NCBI GenBank assembly: GCA_018716805.1
Contig: DVJL01000044.1
Span: 1-40,108, forward strand
DNA length: 40,108 nt
Source: Candidatus Faecivicinus avistercoris
Lineage (GTDB): Bacteria; Bacillota; Clostridia; Christensenellales; Aristaeellaceae
Reading direction: 5' to 3'
In this document: in pieces, positions 16,369-24,782 of the stretch
Position numbering within the stretch: position 1 is the stretch's first letter
How the letters are laid out: every line of letters starts with the position of its first letter
The notes under the pieces: generated by a model
Told to the model about the DNA's origin: nothing
Seen by the model: only the letters and a program-made list of their open reading frames with translations
Databases searched by the model: none
Program-made: the position numbers and the translations under genes

Positions 16369-17877
16369 ATGCGGGGCGGGCTTTTCTGGCGCATCTTCAG
16401 CGCGATCATGGTCGCGATGCTGGCGGCCGTGGTGGTCTTTACGGGCATCATGTCCACGATGCTGCAGCAGGTCCGGCAGGAAAGCTATGAAAGCGAAGTG
16501 CGCCTTCAGGCGCATGAAATCGCCGACTACATGACCAACCTGAATCAGCTGAGCAGCGTGCGCGACAACGTGACCATGCAGTTCATTCTGCGCAGCAAGA
16601 TCGCCGACATCCACGACCGGTACAACGCCGACATCTGGATCGTCAGCTACAATTCCGGCATCGCACAGGTGCTCGACAGCAGCTGGAATACGTCGGAAAG
16701 CATCTTCGATTCGGCCGTCATGGAACAGCTGCAGATCATCCAGCAGGGCAACGAGATCCGCGTGACCGGGCTGTTTCCCGAGCTGGGCGATCAGATCGTC
16801 ACCATCGGCGTGCCATGGACCTATTCGGACGGCCAGGTCGTCGGCTCGGTGCTCCTGCACATTTCGACCGAGGAACTGCAGGTCCACCTGTCCGACCTGC
16901 TGCCCACCGTATTGCCCGCCGCAGTGCTGACGCTGGCACTGGGCACGCTTCTGTCCTTCCTGCTGGCGCGCGGCCAGACCAAGCCGCTGCGCGAGATCGA
17001 CAACGCCGTGCGCGATTTCACCAAGGGCGATCTGACGCGCCGCGTCGAGCTGCACTGCGGCGGCGAGCTGGAGGTGCTGGGCAACTCCATCAACCGCATG
17101 GCGAGCGAGCTTTCGCAGCTGGAGGACTCGCGGCGCAACTTCGTCGCCGCCGTCTCGCACGAGCTGCGCTCGCCGCTGACGAGCATGCGCGGCTACGTCG
17201 AAGCCATGCTCGACGGCACCATCTCGCAAACGGATATGGACCGCTATCTCCACGTCGTGCTCGACGAAACCAACCGCCTGACCGATCTGGTGCGCGACCT
17301 GCTGGACATGTCGCGGTTTGAATCCGGCAAGTTTCCGCTGGACATCGCGCCCTTCGACGCCAACGAGATGTTCCGGCGCGTGCTCATCAACTATGAGAAG
17401 CGCATCGACGCCAAGAACATCTCCGTGGACGTGCAGTTCGACGGCGAGCGCTGCTTCGTGCTGGGCGACGCCAACCGCATCAATCAGGTCATCTCCAATC
17501 TGGTGGACAACGCGCTGAAGTTCCTGCCGTCGGAAGGCGGCGTGCTGACCGTCGGGACGCGGCGCGAGGGCAAGCGCGTCAACCTGTCTGTTCGCAACAA
17601 CGGCGAGCCGATCTCCGAGGCCGACCTGCCGCACATCTTCGAGCGGTTCTACACCGCCGACAAGGCGCGCACGTCGGGCAACGGCACCGGCCTCGGGCTG
17701 TCCATCTGCCGGCTGATCGTCCGGCAGCACGGCTCGGACATCTCCGCGCGGTCCGGCCCTGGCGAGACGGCGTTCGAGTTTTCGCTGGAGGCCTGCGAAC
17801 CTCCCCAGGAACAGCCCCGCATCGGTTCGGCCCAGCCGCTGCCGGAATCGCCCCAAGGATTCACAATTTATTCATGA
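16369..17877 (+). CDS. membrane sensor histidine kinase
   Basis: The partner kinase of the preceding response regulator, 502 residues. It has a first membrane helix (about 8-30), an extracellular sensor region (about 31-180), a second helix (about 183-205), a HAMP linker, and the dimerisation domain with phosphoacceptor H264 in AAVSHELRSPL. The ATPase domain has NLVDNAL (N box) and GNGTGLGLS (G box). A proline- and glutamine-rich tail of about 30 residues follows. The last codons overlap the operator of the next gene: the stop TGA at 17875-17877 lies inside the second TTCATG. The ligand cannot be told from the sequence; the adjacent secreted protease suggests an envelope signal. Confidence 0.93.
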   Translation: MRGGLFWRIFSAIMVAMLAAVVVFTGIMSTMLQQVRQESYESEVRLQAHEIADYMTNLNQLSSVRDNVTMQFILRSKIADIHDRYNADIWIVSYNSGIAQVLDSSWNTSESIFDSAVMEQLQIIQQGNEIRVTGLFPELGDQIVTIGVPWTYSDGQVVGSVLLHISTEELQVHLSDLLPTVLPAAVLTLALGTLLSFLLARGQTKPLREIDNAVRDFTKGDLTRRVELHCGGELEVLGNSINRMASELSQLEDSRRNFVAAVSHELRSPLTSMRGYVEAMLDGTISQTDMDRYLHVVLDETNRLTDLVRDLLDMSRFESGKFPLDIAPFDANEMFRRVLINYEKRIDAKNISVDVQFDGERCFVLGDANRINQVISNLVDNALKFLPSEGGVLTVGTRREGKRVNLSVRNNGEPISEADLPHIFERFYTADKARTSGNGTGLGLSICRLIVRQHGSDISARSGPGETAFEFSLEACEPPQEQPRIGSAQPLPESPQGFTIYS

Positions 17878-17902
17878 ATTCATGGCACAAATGCTGTATA
17901 AT
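17860..17902 (+). promoter_or_regulatory. htrA-like gene promoter with direct-repeat operator
   Basis: The -10 TATAAT is at 17897-17902. TTCACA (17860) and TTCATG (17871) lie 11 bases apart, 37 and 26 bases before the -10, exactly the offsets of GACACA and TTCATT before the response-regulator gene. A 6-base AATTTR-type spacer is also shared. The site is inside the end of the kinase gene. Confidence 0.65.
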
Positions 17903-17935
17903 AGAACCATCAACAAAAAGCGAGGACAAACTGAC

Positions 17936-19042
17936 ATGAACAGATTCACCCGCATTGGAAAACTCGTCTGCCTTGCGCTGGCGCTGGCATTCGCGCTGGG
18001 AACGGCTTCGGCGGAGACGGCGACCTACGACGTCGTCTACTCCTCCGAAAATCCCATCCCGGAGATCGCGGCAAACGTCCGGCCCTCCGTGGTCGGCGTG
18101 ACCGTCTCGCTGGAATCGTGGGATCCGGTCACGCGCGTGGCGTCGGTCGATCCGGTCAGCGGCGGCTCCGGATGCTACATCCAGTCCGCCGATCAGGGAG
18201 GCTACATCCTGACCAACTACCACGTGGTCGAAGAAGGCGACGTGTTCACCATCGAATGGCTGGACGGCACCGAGATGGAATGCGACCTCGTCGGCTACGA
18301 CGACGGCACGGACATCGCCGTGCTGAAATTCGACGAAGCGGCCCCCAACGGCGCGCTGCCGATCCCGATGGGCGATTCGGACGAACTGCAGATCGGCGAA
18401 CTCATCATCGCCATCGGCAACCCCGGCTCCAGCACCAGCACGCTGCCCGGCACCGTCACCGCCGGCATCGTCTCCGGGCTTGAGCGCGAGGCCAACGCCG
18501 ACAATTTCAGCCGCAGCGTGTCGGTCATCCAGATCGACGCCGCAATCAACACCGGAAACTCCGGCGGCGCACTGCTGAATTCCAAGGGCCAGCTGGTCGG
18601 CATCCCGACGCTGAAGTACATGTACGAATACGACGTCATCTACGAGGGACTCGGCTTCTGCATTCCGATCAACACCATCAAGGACTACATCTCCCAGATC
18701 ATCGAGACTGGAAACGTCGTCCGCCCGCGGCTGGGCGCGACGGTCGCCGCCGTGGACGGCCCCGAGGAGCCGATGCGCAGCTATCCGCCGGCCGGCGTTC
18801 AGGTCTACGAGGTCGAGGCCGGCGGCCCCTGCGACGACGCAGGGCTGATCCCCGGCGACATCATCACCGAGGCCAATGGCAACCGGATCTACAGCTTCGC
18901 AGATCTCACCACCGAGATCGACCAGGCTTCGGCCGGCGATGCCATCGAACTGAAGGTCTACCGCTATTACGACGAGAGCGGCAACCTCACCGGCGATTAC
19001 GAGGAGCTCTATTTCTCCGTCGTGCTCGAGGTGCTCGATTGA
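17936..19042 (+). CDS. HtrA-like (DegP family) serine protease with PDZ domain
   Basis: An exported trypsin-like protease, 368 residues, probably for envelope protein quality control. A signal peptide (1-24, ending TASAE) is followed by the protease domain with the full triad: H96 in NYHVVEEG, D126 in GTDIAVL and S209 in [10 protein letters not shown]. One PDZ domain (about 265-355) has [22 protein letters not shown]. Most Firmicute HtrA proteins have an N-terminal membrane anchor; here the signal looks cleavable. ATG 17936 is the start, since the promoter -10 at 17897 lies inside the longer open frame. The shared operator suggests control by the neighbouring two-component system, as with CssRS and htrA in Bacillus. 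Confidence 0.93.
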   Translation: MNRFTRIGKLVCLALALAFALGTASAETATYDVVYSSENPIPEIAANVRPSVVGVTVSLESWDPVTRVASVDPVSGGSGCYIQSADQGGYILTNYHVVEEGDVFTIEWLDGTEMECDLVGYDDGTDIAVLKFDEAAPNGALPIPMGDSDELQIGELIIAIGNPGSSTSTLPGTVTAGIVSGLEREANADNFSRSVSVIQIDAAINTGNSGGALLNSKGQLVGIPTLKYMYEYDVIYEGLGFCIPINTIKDYISQIIETGNVVRPRLGATVAAVDGPEEPMRSYPPAGVQVYEVEAGGPCDDAGLIPGDIITEANGNRIYSFADLTTEIDQASAGDAIELKVYRYYDESGNLTGDYEELYFSVVLEVLD

Positions 19043-19049
19043 CCCCCTT

Positions 19050-19079
19050 CCGCCCGCCGAACGACGGGCGGATTTTTTT
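19050..19079 (+). terminator. terminator of the htrA-like gene
   Basis: Stem CCGCCCG (19050-19056) with CGGGCGG (19065-19071), an 8-base loop, then seven T (19073-19079). Confidence 0.92.
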
Positions 19080-19113
19080 GATGCCCTTCCCGCCAAAACT
19101 TAACGCGAATGCG

Positions 19114-19143
19114 TTGCGAAAAGGGGCGGAAATGTGGTATACT
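19114..19143 (+). promoter_or_regulatory. sigma-A promoter of rpsB-tsf
   Basis: TTGCGA (19114-19119), 18-base spacer, TATACT (19138-19143) with TGG before it. The leader to rpsB is about 107 bases, long enough for autogenous control by S2, but no structure I can name is visible. Confidence 0.75.
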
Positions 19144-19257
19144 TTTCAGGAAAACGCACTTTCGCCGATTCGCACGGCGGTTGACCGTCGGGGAAAATCC
19201 TCATGGTGCCGCGCGGAGATGACGCGGAAGGTGGAAAAAAACAAGGAGGAAACCCAA

Positions 19258-19989
19258 ATGGCAGTTATTTCCATGAAGCAGCTGCTGGAGGCCGGCGTTC
19301 ACTTCGGCCATCAGACCCGCCGCTGGAACCCCAAGATGGCGCCGTACATCTTCACCGAGCGCAATGGCATCTACATCATCGACCTGCAGAAGACCGTCCG
19401 CAAGATCGATGAGGCGTACATGTTCATCCGCGACATCGCCATGGAGGGCAAGAGCGTCCTCTTCGTCGGCACGAAGAAGCAGGCTCAGGAGTCCATCGAA
19501 ACCGAGGCCAAGCGCTGCGGCATGTTCTACGTCAACAACCGCTGGCTGGGCGGCACGCTGACCAACTTCCGCACCATCCAGACGCGCATCAAGCGCCTGA
19601 ACGACATCGACGCGATGGAGAAGAACGGCCAGTTCGACATCCTGCCCAAGAAGGAAGTCGTCAAGCTGTGCGCGGAGCGCGAAAAGCTCCTGAAGAACCT
19701 GGGCGGCATCCGCGAGATGAAGAAGCTGCCGGGCGCGCTGTTCATCGTCGATCCGCGCAAGGAGCGCATCGCCGTGGCCGAGGCCCGCATTCTCGGCATC
19801 CCGATCGTCGCCATCGTCGACACCAACTGTGATCCCGACGAGATCGACTACGTCATCCCCGGCAACGACGACGCCATCCGTGCCGTCAAGCTGATCTCCG
19901 GCAAGCTCGCGGACGCGGTGCTGGAGGGCAAGCAGGGCGAGCAGACCGCCGCTGCGGAAGAACCCGCCGCTGCTGCCGCCGCCGAATAA
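19258..19989 (+). CDS. rpsB: 30S ribosomal protein S2
   Basis: S2 is a small-subunit ribosomal protein. The 243 residues open with [20 protein letters not shown], the family hallmark, and contain [21 protein letters not shown] and FIVDPRKE. The tail is alanine- and glutamate-rich ([13 protein letters not shown]), a common variable end. AAGGAGGAAA lies before ATG 19258; the longer open frame upstream covers the promoter and is rejected. It is followed by tsf after a 94-base spacer containing a hairpin. Confidence 0.97.
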   Translation: MAVISMKQLLEAGVHFGHQTRRWNPKMAPYIFTERNGIYIIDLQKTVRKIDEAYMFIRDIAMEGKSVLFVGTKKQAQESIETEAKRCGMFYVNNRWLGGTLTNFRTIQTRIKRLNDIDAMEKNGQFDILPKKEVVKLCAEREKLLKNLGGIREMKKLPGALFIVDPRKERIAVAEARILGIPIVAIVDTNCDPDEIDYVIPGNDDAIRAVKLISGKLADAVLEGKQGEQTAAAEEPAAAAAAE

Positions 19990-20006
19990 CGGATTCCGAA
20001 GCTCAT

Positions 20007-20064
20007 GCGGCATCGGCCTGCCGGTGCCGCGTGAATCGCGTTTGACGCAATCCAATCGATTGGA
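20007..20064 (+). other. hairpin and 14-bp palindrome between rpsB and tsf
   Basis: An 11-bp stem (20007-20017 with 20020-20030, one wobble) has no T run, so it is more likely a processing or attenuation element than a terminator. A perfect palindrome TCCAATCGATTGGA (20051-20064) follows, just before the tsf ribosome site. Confidence 0.6.
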
Positions 20065-20083
20065 CTGACAGGAGGAACAAACC

Positions 20084-21001
20084 ATGGCTGAGATTTCCGC
20101 AAAGGTTGTTATGGATCTGCGCGGCCGCACTGGCTGCGGCATGATGGACTGCAAGAAGGCGCTGGCCGCCTGCGACGGCGACATCGAAAAGGCCATCGAC
20201 TATCTGCGCGAGAAGGGCCTTGCCAAGGCCGCGAAGAAGCAGAGCCGCATCGCCGCCGAAGGTCTGGTCGGCGCTTACGTCTGCGAAAAGTGCAATACCG
20301 GCGCGCTCGTCGAGGTCAACTGCGAGACCGACTTCGTCGCCAACACGCCCGAGTTCAAGCAGATGGTCAACGACATCGCCAAGCAGATCGTCGTGAGCGA
20401 TCCCGCCGATGTCGACGCGCTGCTCGCCACGAAGCTGGACGGCACCGAGGGCACCGTCGGCGACATGATCACCGAAAAGACGGCCAAGATCGGCGAGAAG
20501 ATCTCCGTGCGCCGCTTCGTGCGCTACGCCGCGAAGAACGGCACCGTCGACAGCTACATCCACATGGGCGGCAAGGTCGGCGTGCTGGTCGACGCCGAGT
20601 GCGAAGTCAACGACGACGTCAAGCAGGTGCTGCACGACGTCTCGCTGCAGATCGCAGCCGCGTCGCCGGTCGCGCCGGAGTATGTGACCCGCGATCAGGT
20701 CAATCCGGAGCACCTCGCCCATGAGACCGAGATCCTCGCCGCGCAGGCCCGCAACGAGGGCAAGCCGGAGAAGATCATCGAGAAGATGGTGCAGGGCCGC
20801 ATCAACAAGTTCTACGAGGAAGTCTGCCTGCTGGAGCAGGTGTTCGTCAAGGACGGCGAGACCCGCGTGGGCAAGATGATCGAGCAGAAGGCGCCCGGCA
20901 CGAAGATCGTCGCCTTCACCCGCTACAAGATGGGCGACGGCCTCGAGAAGAAGGTCAGCGATCTGGCCGCCGAGGTCGCCGAGCAGATCGGCAAGAAGTA
21001 A
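20084..21001 (+). CDS. tsf: elongation factor Ts
   Basis: EF-Ts is the nucleotide exchange factor for EF-Tu. The 305 residues start with a UBA-like domain (MAEISAKVVMDLRGRTGCGMM... and DCKKAL) and contain the TDFVANTPEF motif of the N domain, then two core repeats. AGGAGGAAC lies before the ATG. It is co-transcribed with rpsB and ends in a strong terminator. The partner tuf gene appears at the right edge of this window. Confidence 0.96.
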   Translation: MAEISAKVVMDLRGRTGCGMMDCKKALAACDGDIEKAIDYLREKGLAKAAKKQSRIAAEGLVGAYVCEKCNTGALVEVNCETDFVANTPEFKQMVNDIAKQIVVSDPADVDALLATKLDGTEGTVGDMITEKTAKIGEKISVRRFVRYAAKNGTVDSYIHMGGKVGVLVDAECEVNDDVKQVLHDVSLQIAAASPVAPEYVTRDQVNPEHLAHETEILAAQARNEGKPEKIIEKMVQGRINKFYEEVCLLEQVFVKDGETRVGKMIEQKAPGTKIVAFTRYKMGDGLEKKVSDLAAEVAEQIGKK

Positions 21002-21011
21002 GCATCCATTC

Positions 21012-21039
21012 AGGGAACGCCGCAAGCGTTCCCTTTTTT
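21012..21039 (+). terminator. terminator of rpsB-tsf
   Basis: Perfect 9-bp stem AGGGAACGC (21012-21020) with GCGTTCCCT (21026-21034), 5-base loop, T run to 21039. Confidence 0.93.
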
Positions 21040-21069
21040 CAAATGCGCAGTGTGAAAGGAGCGGACTTC

Positions 21070-21804
21070 ATGCGAGCACGCCACTTTACAAACGCCCTGG
21101 CGCACACACTTGTGCTGGCACTGCTGGCATTGCCAGCGCTCGGCACTGCCGCGCACGCCGCTGTACCCGCATCAGTTCCATCTGGTGCAGCGCTGTACAC
21201 AGGTCCCGGGGAATCCTATGCCGCCGCGGGCGAACTGGCTGCAGACACCGCGGTCTATGCCATCGAAACCGAAGGCGATTGGACGCTGATCGACTTTCCC
21301 CGCGACGGCGGCCGCGCACGCGCCTATGCCGCCACGCGGTCGCTGAGCATGGATGGCGCGGTGCGCGAGGCCAAACTACTCAGCGTGCAGGCAACCACTG
21401 CCGCAGCCGGAACGCTCTATGCGTCCCCCGACGAAAGCGCCGGGATTCTCGCCGAACTGGGCATCATGACGCCGGTCACCATCCTGCGCATGGAAGGCGA
21501 TTTCGCCTTCGTCGAGATGGACGGTTCGCAGGGGCAACGACTGCGCGGCTGGACGCCGGCTTCGACCGTCGGCGCAACTGGCGCGGCAGAAGTTCAGACC
21601 GGCGGTGTCAGCATTCCCATGCTCTGCACGGCCGAATGCTGGCTCTATGAAACGCCGTCGGACGATGGGAATCCGCTGCTGCTCCTGCCCGCGGGAACGG
21701 AAATTGAGTGCTACGGCGAGCTGTACAACGGCTTTGCCATCGCTGCCTGCGATGGCCGCACCGGCTATATTGCGGCGGACGAACTGATCCCCGCGACCGA
21801 CTGA
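21070..21804 (+). CDS. secreted protein with SH3-like repeats
   Basis: A 244-residue exported protein. The signal peptide (1-30) has LAHTLVLALLALPALG and ends at AHAA. The rest reads as about three bacterial SH3 (SH3b) repeats, each with an ALYTGPGESY-, LYASPDESA- or LYETPSDDG-type opening and a WTLIDF-, FAFVEM- or GFAIAA-type core strand. Such domains usually bind peptidoglycan; no enzyme domain is present. ATG 21070 has GAAAGGAG 8 bases before it. There is no clear promoter in the 30 bases after the tsf terminator, so it is probably read through from rpsB-tsf. It stands between tsf and pyrH, where normally no such gene occurs. Confidence 0.8.
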   Translation: MRARHFTNALAHTLVLALLALPALGTAAHAAVPASVPSGAALYTGPGESYAAAGELAADTAVYAIETEGDWTLIDFPRDGGRARAYAATRSLSMDGAVREAKLLSVQATTAAAGTLYASPDESAGILAELGIMTPVTILRMEGDFAFVEMDGSQGQRLRGWTPASTVGATGAAEVQTGGVSIPMLCTAECWLYETPSDDGNPLLLLPAGTEIECYGELYNGFAIAACDGRTGYIAADELIPATD

Positions 21805-21828
21805 TCTTCAGAAAAGAGGTTTTTTGAC

Positions 21829-22551
21829 ATGTTCCGACGCATCATCCTCAAGCTCAGCGGCGAGACGCTCGCCCCGGAAACCATGCCCGCCGAGAAGGGC
21901 GCCGTTTCGACGTTCGACGCCGCGCGCGTCGATCGCGCCGCCGATGCCATCGTTCGCCTCTCCGACATGGGCATCCAGGTCGGCGTGGTCATGGGCGGGG
22001 GCAACATCTGGCGCGGCCGCTTTACCGACGAGATGGATCCCGTGCTGGCCGATCAGATGGGCATGCTGGCGACGATCATCAACGCGCTGGCCGTTCAGGA
22101 CGCAATCCTGCGCATGGGTCGCCGCGCAACGGTCTTTACCGCGCAGGAGATGAACCGCTTCGCCGAGCTGTACCGGGCCGACCGCGCGATCGCCTGCATG
22201 GAGCGCGGCGAGATCGTATTGCTCTCCGGCGGCAGCGGCAATCCCTTCTTCACGACGGACACGGCCGCGGCGCTGCGCGCGGCCGAGCTGCATGCCGACG
22301 CCGTGTTCAAGGGCACGACCGTCGCGGGCGTCTACGATTCCGACCCGCGCAAAAACCCCGATGCAAAGCTGCTGCCGGATCTGACGTATCAGGAAGCGCT
22401 CGACCGCGGGCTGCGCGTGATGGATCCGGCCGCATTCCAGCTCTGCATGGAGCAGAAGATCCCGCAGATTCGCGTGTTCGCCATGGACGATCTGGAAAAC
22501 GTCCTCCGCGTGGCGAAGGGCGAGCCGATCGGCACCGTTGTCCACCCATAA
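21829..22551 (+). CDS. pyrH: UMP kinase
   Basis: PyrH phosphorylates UMP to UDP in pyrimidine nucleotide synthesis. The 240 residues have the amino-acid-kinase fold: LKLSGE, GVVMGGGNIWRG, DQMGMLATIINALA, the GSGNPFFTTDTAA loop and [22 protein letters not shown] lies before the ATG. The usual downstream partner frr (ribosome recycling factor) is missing: pyrH ends at a hairpin and the strand changes. Confidence 0.96.
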   Translation: MFRRIILKLSGETLAPETMPAEKGAVSTFDAARVDRAADAIVRLSDMGIQVGVVMGGGNIWRGRFTDEMDPVLADQMGMLATIINALAVQDAILRMGRRATVFTAQEMNRFAELYRADRAIACMERGEIVLLSGGSGNPFFTTDTAAALRAAELHADAVFKGTTVAGVYDSDPRKNPDAKLLPDLTYQEALDRGLRVMDPAAFQLCMEQKIPQIRVFAMDDLENVLRVAKGEPIGTVVHP

Positions 22552-22569
22552 TCCCCATTTTCCACGACA

Positions 22570-22616
22570 AGACGGCGGCAGGCTCCCGCAAGGGATGCGC
22601 CTGCCGCCGTCTCGTT
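22570..22616 (+). terminator. hairpin between convergent pyrH and the hydrolase gene
   Basis: A perfect 14-bp stem (22570-22583 with 22599-22612) followed by CGTTT. The T run is short on both strands, so it may be a weak bidirectional terminator. Confidence 0.6.
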
Positions 22617-22640
22617 TATGCCGGCTGCCTTGCCGTCCGT

Positions 22641-23252
22641 TCAAGCCATCTTTTCGTTGAGCAGCGCCGCGAGCGCCTCAGGCGCATCCCGGTTGACCTC
22701 GTGCCCCGCGCCCGGGATGATGCGCAGCTCCGCGTTCGGCAAGAGCCTCTGCAATTCCTCCGCCGCCCCGCGGTTCGCTCGGTCCCTCTCCCCGCAGACG
22801 ACGGCCGCCGGGCACGCGATCCCGCCCAGCTTCGCGCTGAAGTCGAGCGACCGCATGGATCGCGTCAGCCGAATCGCGCCGTCCTTCGACAACCCCATGG
22901 AGGCAAACGCCCGCTTCGGCATGCAGCGAAACACGAGGTTTTGAAAGTCGACCAACCGGGTCGGAACGCGAACCTGCGCGCCGATCAGGATCAGCGACGC
23001 CACCCGTTCCCCGTGGCGGACGGCGTAGTCGAGCGCGAGCATCGCGCCCAACGAAAGTCCGCACAGGCAGAATGGCGCCGGAAGCTCGGCACACCGCCGC
23101 TCCAGACCCGCCAGCAGATCCGAATAGACCGCGCCGTCCTCCGCCAGCGAGGACAGCTCCGGGCACTTCATCTCCAAGGCCGGGATCCGGTCCATCACCG
23201 CCCGCCAATCGCGCGCCGTCTGTCCCAGCCCATGCAACAGTACCGCCTTCAT
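22641..23252 (-). CDS. alpha/beta hydrolase
   Basis: A compact 203-residue alpha/beta hydrolase. It opens with KAVLLHGLGQTARDW (HG oxyanion motif). The nucleophile elbow is GLSLG (serine near residue 70), the acid is probably the aspartate in CGERDRAN, and the histidine is in GAGHEVNRD. It has no signal peptide, so it acts in the cytoplasm. It starts 9 bases after argH and is probably translated from the same message. The substrate is unknown; nothing ties it directly to arginine synthesis. Confidence 0.85.
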   Translation of the reverse strand: MKAVLLHGLGQTARDWRAVMDRIPALEMKCPELSSLAEDGAVYSDLLAGLERRCAELPAPFCLCGLSLGAMLALDYAVRHGERVASLILIGAQVRVPTRLVDFQNLVFRCMPKRAFASMGLSKDGAIRLTRSMRSLDFSAKLGGIACPAAVVCGERDRANRGAAEELQRLLPNAELRIIPGAGHEVNRDAPEALAALLNEKMA

Positions 23253-23261
23253 CCCGGGCGC

Positions 23262-24647
23262 TCATCCCCTCTCCGCGAGGCCCAGCTGCGCGCGCACGCC
23301 GGCGATCTGCGCTTCGACGGCGGCCGGCGCGGGGCCTCCGGGCAGGTTGCGGCGCTCGACGCAGTTCAGCAGGTCGATCGCCTCATAGACGCCCTCGTCA
23401 AACGCCGGGGAGACCTCGCGGTACGCCTCCAGCGGCAGGGCTTCGAGCGTCGTGCCCCGCTCGATGCATTGGCGGACGAGCTGGCCCGTTATGCCGTAGG
23501 CGTCGCGGAACGGAATGCCCTTGCCGACCAGGTAGTCCGCGCAGTCGGTGGCGTTGATGAAGCCCGCCGCCGCGGCCTTTCGCATGTTGTCGGTGTGAAA
23601 GACCGCCGTGCGCACCATCGGCGCCAGCACCTCGAGGCACAACTCCGCCGTATCCAGCGCGTCAAACAGCGCCTCCTTGTCCTCCTGCATGTCCTTGTTG
23701 TACGCCAGCGGCAGCGCCTTCATCGCCGTCAGCAGCGCCATCAGATCGCCGTAGACGCGGCCGGTCTTGCCGCGAACCAGCTCGGTGATGTCGGGGTTCT
23801 TCTTCTGCGGCATGATCGACGACCCGGTCGAAAACGCGTCCGCCAGCGTGACGAACCGAAACTCCCAGCTGCACCACAGGCAGATCTCCTCGCTGAAGCG
23901 CGAAAGGTGCATCATCAGGATCGAAAGGTCGGCCAACAGTTCCAGCGCGAAATCGCGATCCGAGACGCCGTCCATGCTGTTGGCCGTGATGCCGTTGAAG
24001 CCGAGCAGCTCGCTCACGCGCGCGCGGTCGAGCGGATACGTCGTGCCCGCCAGCGCGCCGGAGCCGAGCGGCATGATCCGCGTGCGGCGCTTGCAGTCGG
24101 TCAGGCGGTCGATGTCGCGCAGCAGCATCTGCGCATAGGCCATCAGGTAGTGCGCCAGCGTCACCGGCTGCGCGCGCTGCAGGTGCGTATAGCCGGGCAT
24201 GACCGCGTGCAGGTGTTCTTCCGAGACGTCGCACAGCGCCGCGATCAGATCCTTCGCGCGCGCGATCAGCGCGTCGATCCGGTCGGACAGGTACATCCGG
24301 ATGTCCAGCGCGACCTGATCGTTGCGGCTGCGCCCGGTGTGCAGCTTCTTTCCGGCGTCGCCGATGCGGCGCGTCAGCTCGCCCTCGACGAACGTGTGGA
24401 TGTCCTCGCACGTCATGTCGATCTCCAGCGCGCCGGATTCGAGGTCGGCCAGAATGTCCTTCAGCCCCTCGACGATCTTCGCACTGTCCCCGGCGCTGAC
24501 CACGCCGGTCTCGCCCAGCATGGTCGCGTGGGCAATCGAACCCTCGATGTCCTGCTTCGCCATGCGGCAGTCAAAGCCAATCGACGCATTCAGCGCGTTG
24601 AGGCGCTCGTCCACCTCGCCGCTCATGCGCCCTGCCCAGAGTTTCAT
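23262..24647 (-). CDS. argH: argininosuccinate lyase
   Basis: ArgH splits argininosuccinate into arginine and fumarate, the last step of arginine synthesis. The 461 residues match the family. The superfamily signature GSSIMPQKKNPD is present, along with the TGRSRNDQ block and the HLQRAQPV motif with its catalytic histidine. GGAAGGGAG lies about 7 bases before the ATG. It lies downstream of argG, separated by a terminator-like hairpin and a short palindrome. Confidence 0.97.
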   Translation of the reverse strand: MKLWAGRMSGEVDERLNALNASIGFDCRMAKQDIEGSIAHATMLGETGVVSAGDSAKIVEGLKDILADLESGALEIDMTCEDIHTFVEGELTRRIGDAGKKLHTGRSRNDQVALDIRMYLSDRIDALIARAKDLIAALCDVSEEHLHAVMPGYTHLQRAQPVTLAHYLMAYAQMLLRDIDRLTDCKRRTRIMPLGSGALAGTTYPLDRARVSELLGFNGITANSMDGVSDRDFALELLADLSILMMHLSRFSEEICLWCSWEFRFVTLADAFSTGSSIMPQKKNPDITELVRGKTGRVYGDLMALLTAMKALPLAYNKDMQEDKEALFDALDTAELCLEVLAPMVRTAVFHTDNMRKAAAAGFINATDCADYLVGKGIPFRDAYGITGQLVRQCIERGTTLEALPLEAYREVSPAFDEGVYEAIDLLNCVERRNLPGGPAPAAVEAQIAGVRAQLGLAERG

Positions 24648-24723
24648 CGCAATCGCTCCCTTCCGTGAGGAGGTCCGGAATTGTCCAGACCCTGCGGCGG
24701 TTTTCCGTTCCGCCCTTCCGTCT

Positions 24724-24757
24724 CAAAAGGGGAGCTTTCCGCGATGAAAAGCTCCCC
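24724..24757 (-). terminator. terminator or attenuator between argG and argH
   Basis: Stem of 10 bp (24748-24757 with 24729-24738 on the + coordinates) followed on the - strand by TTTTG. It should reduce read-through from argG to argH. Confidence 0.8.
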
Positions 24758-24782
24758 CCTGATGATTGTCCCAAACTTCCGC

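Noticed and set aside
14758..17856. Very long open frame of about 1,030 codons antisense to the two-component genes, and similar ones opposite leuS, mutS2 and acsB
   Set aside because: They mirror real genes in GC-rich DNA, show no domains or ribosome sites, and have arginine- and alanine-rich shadow composition.
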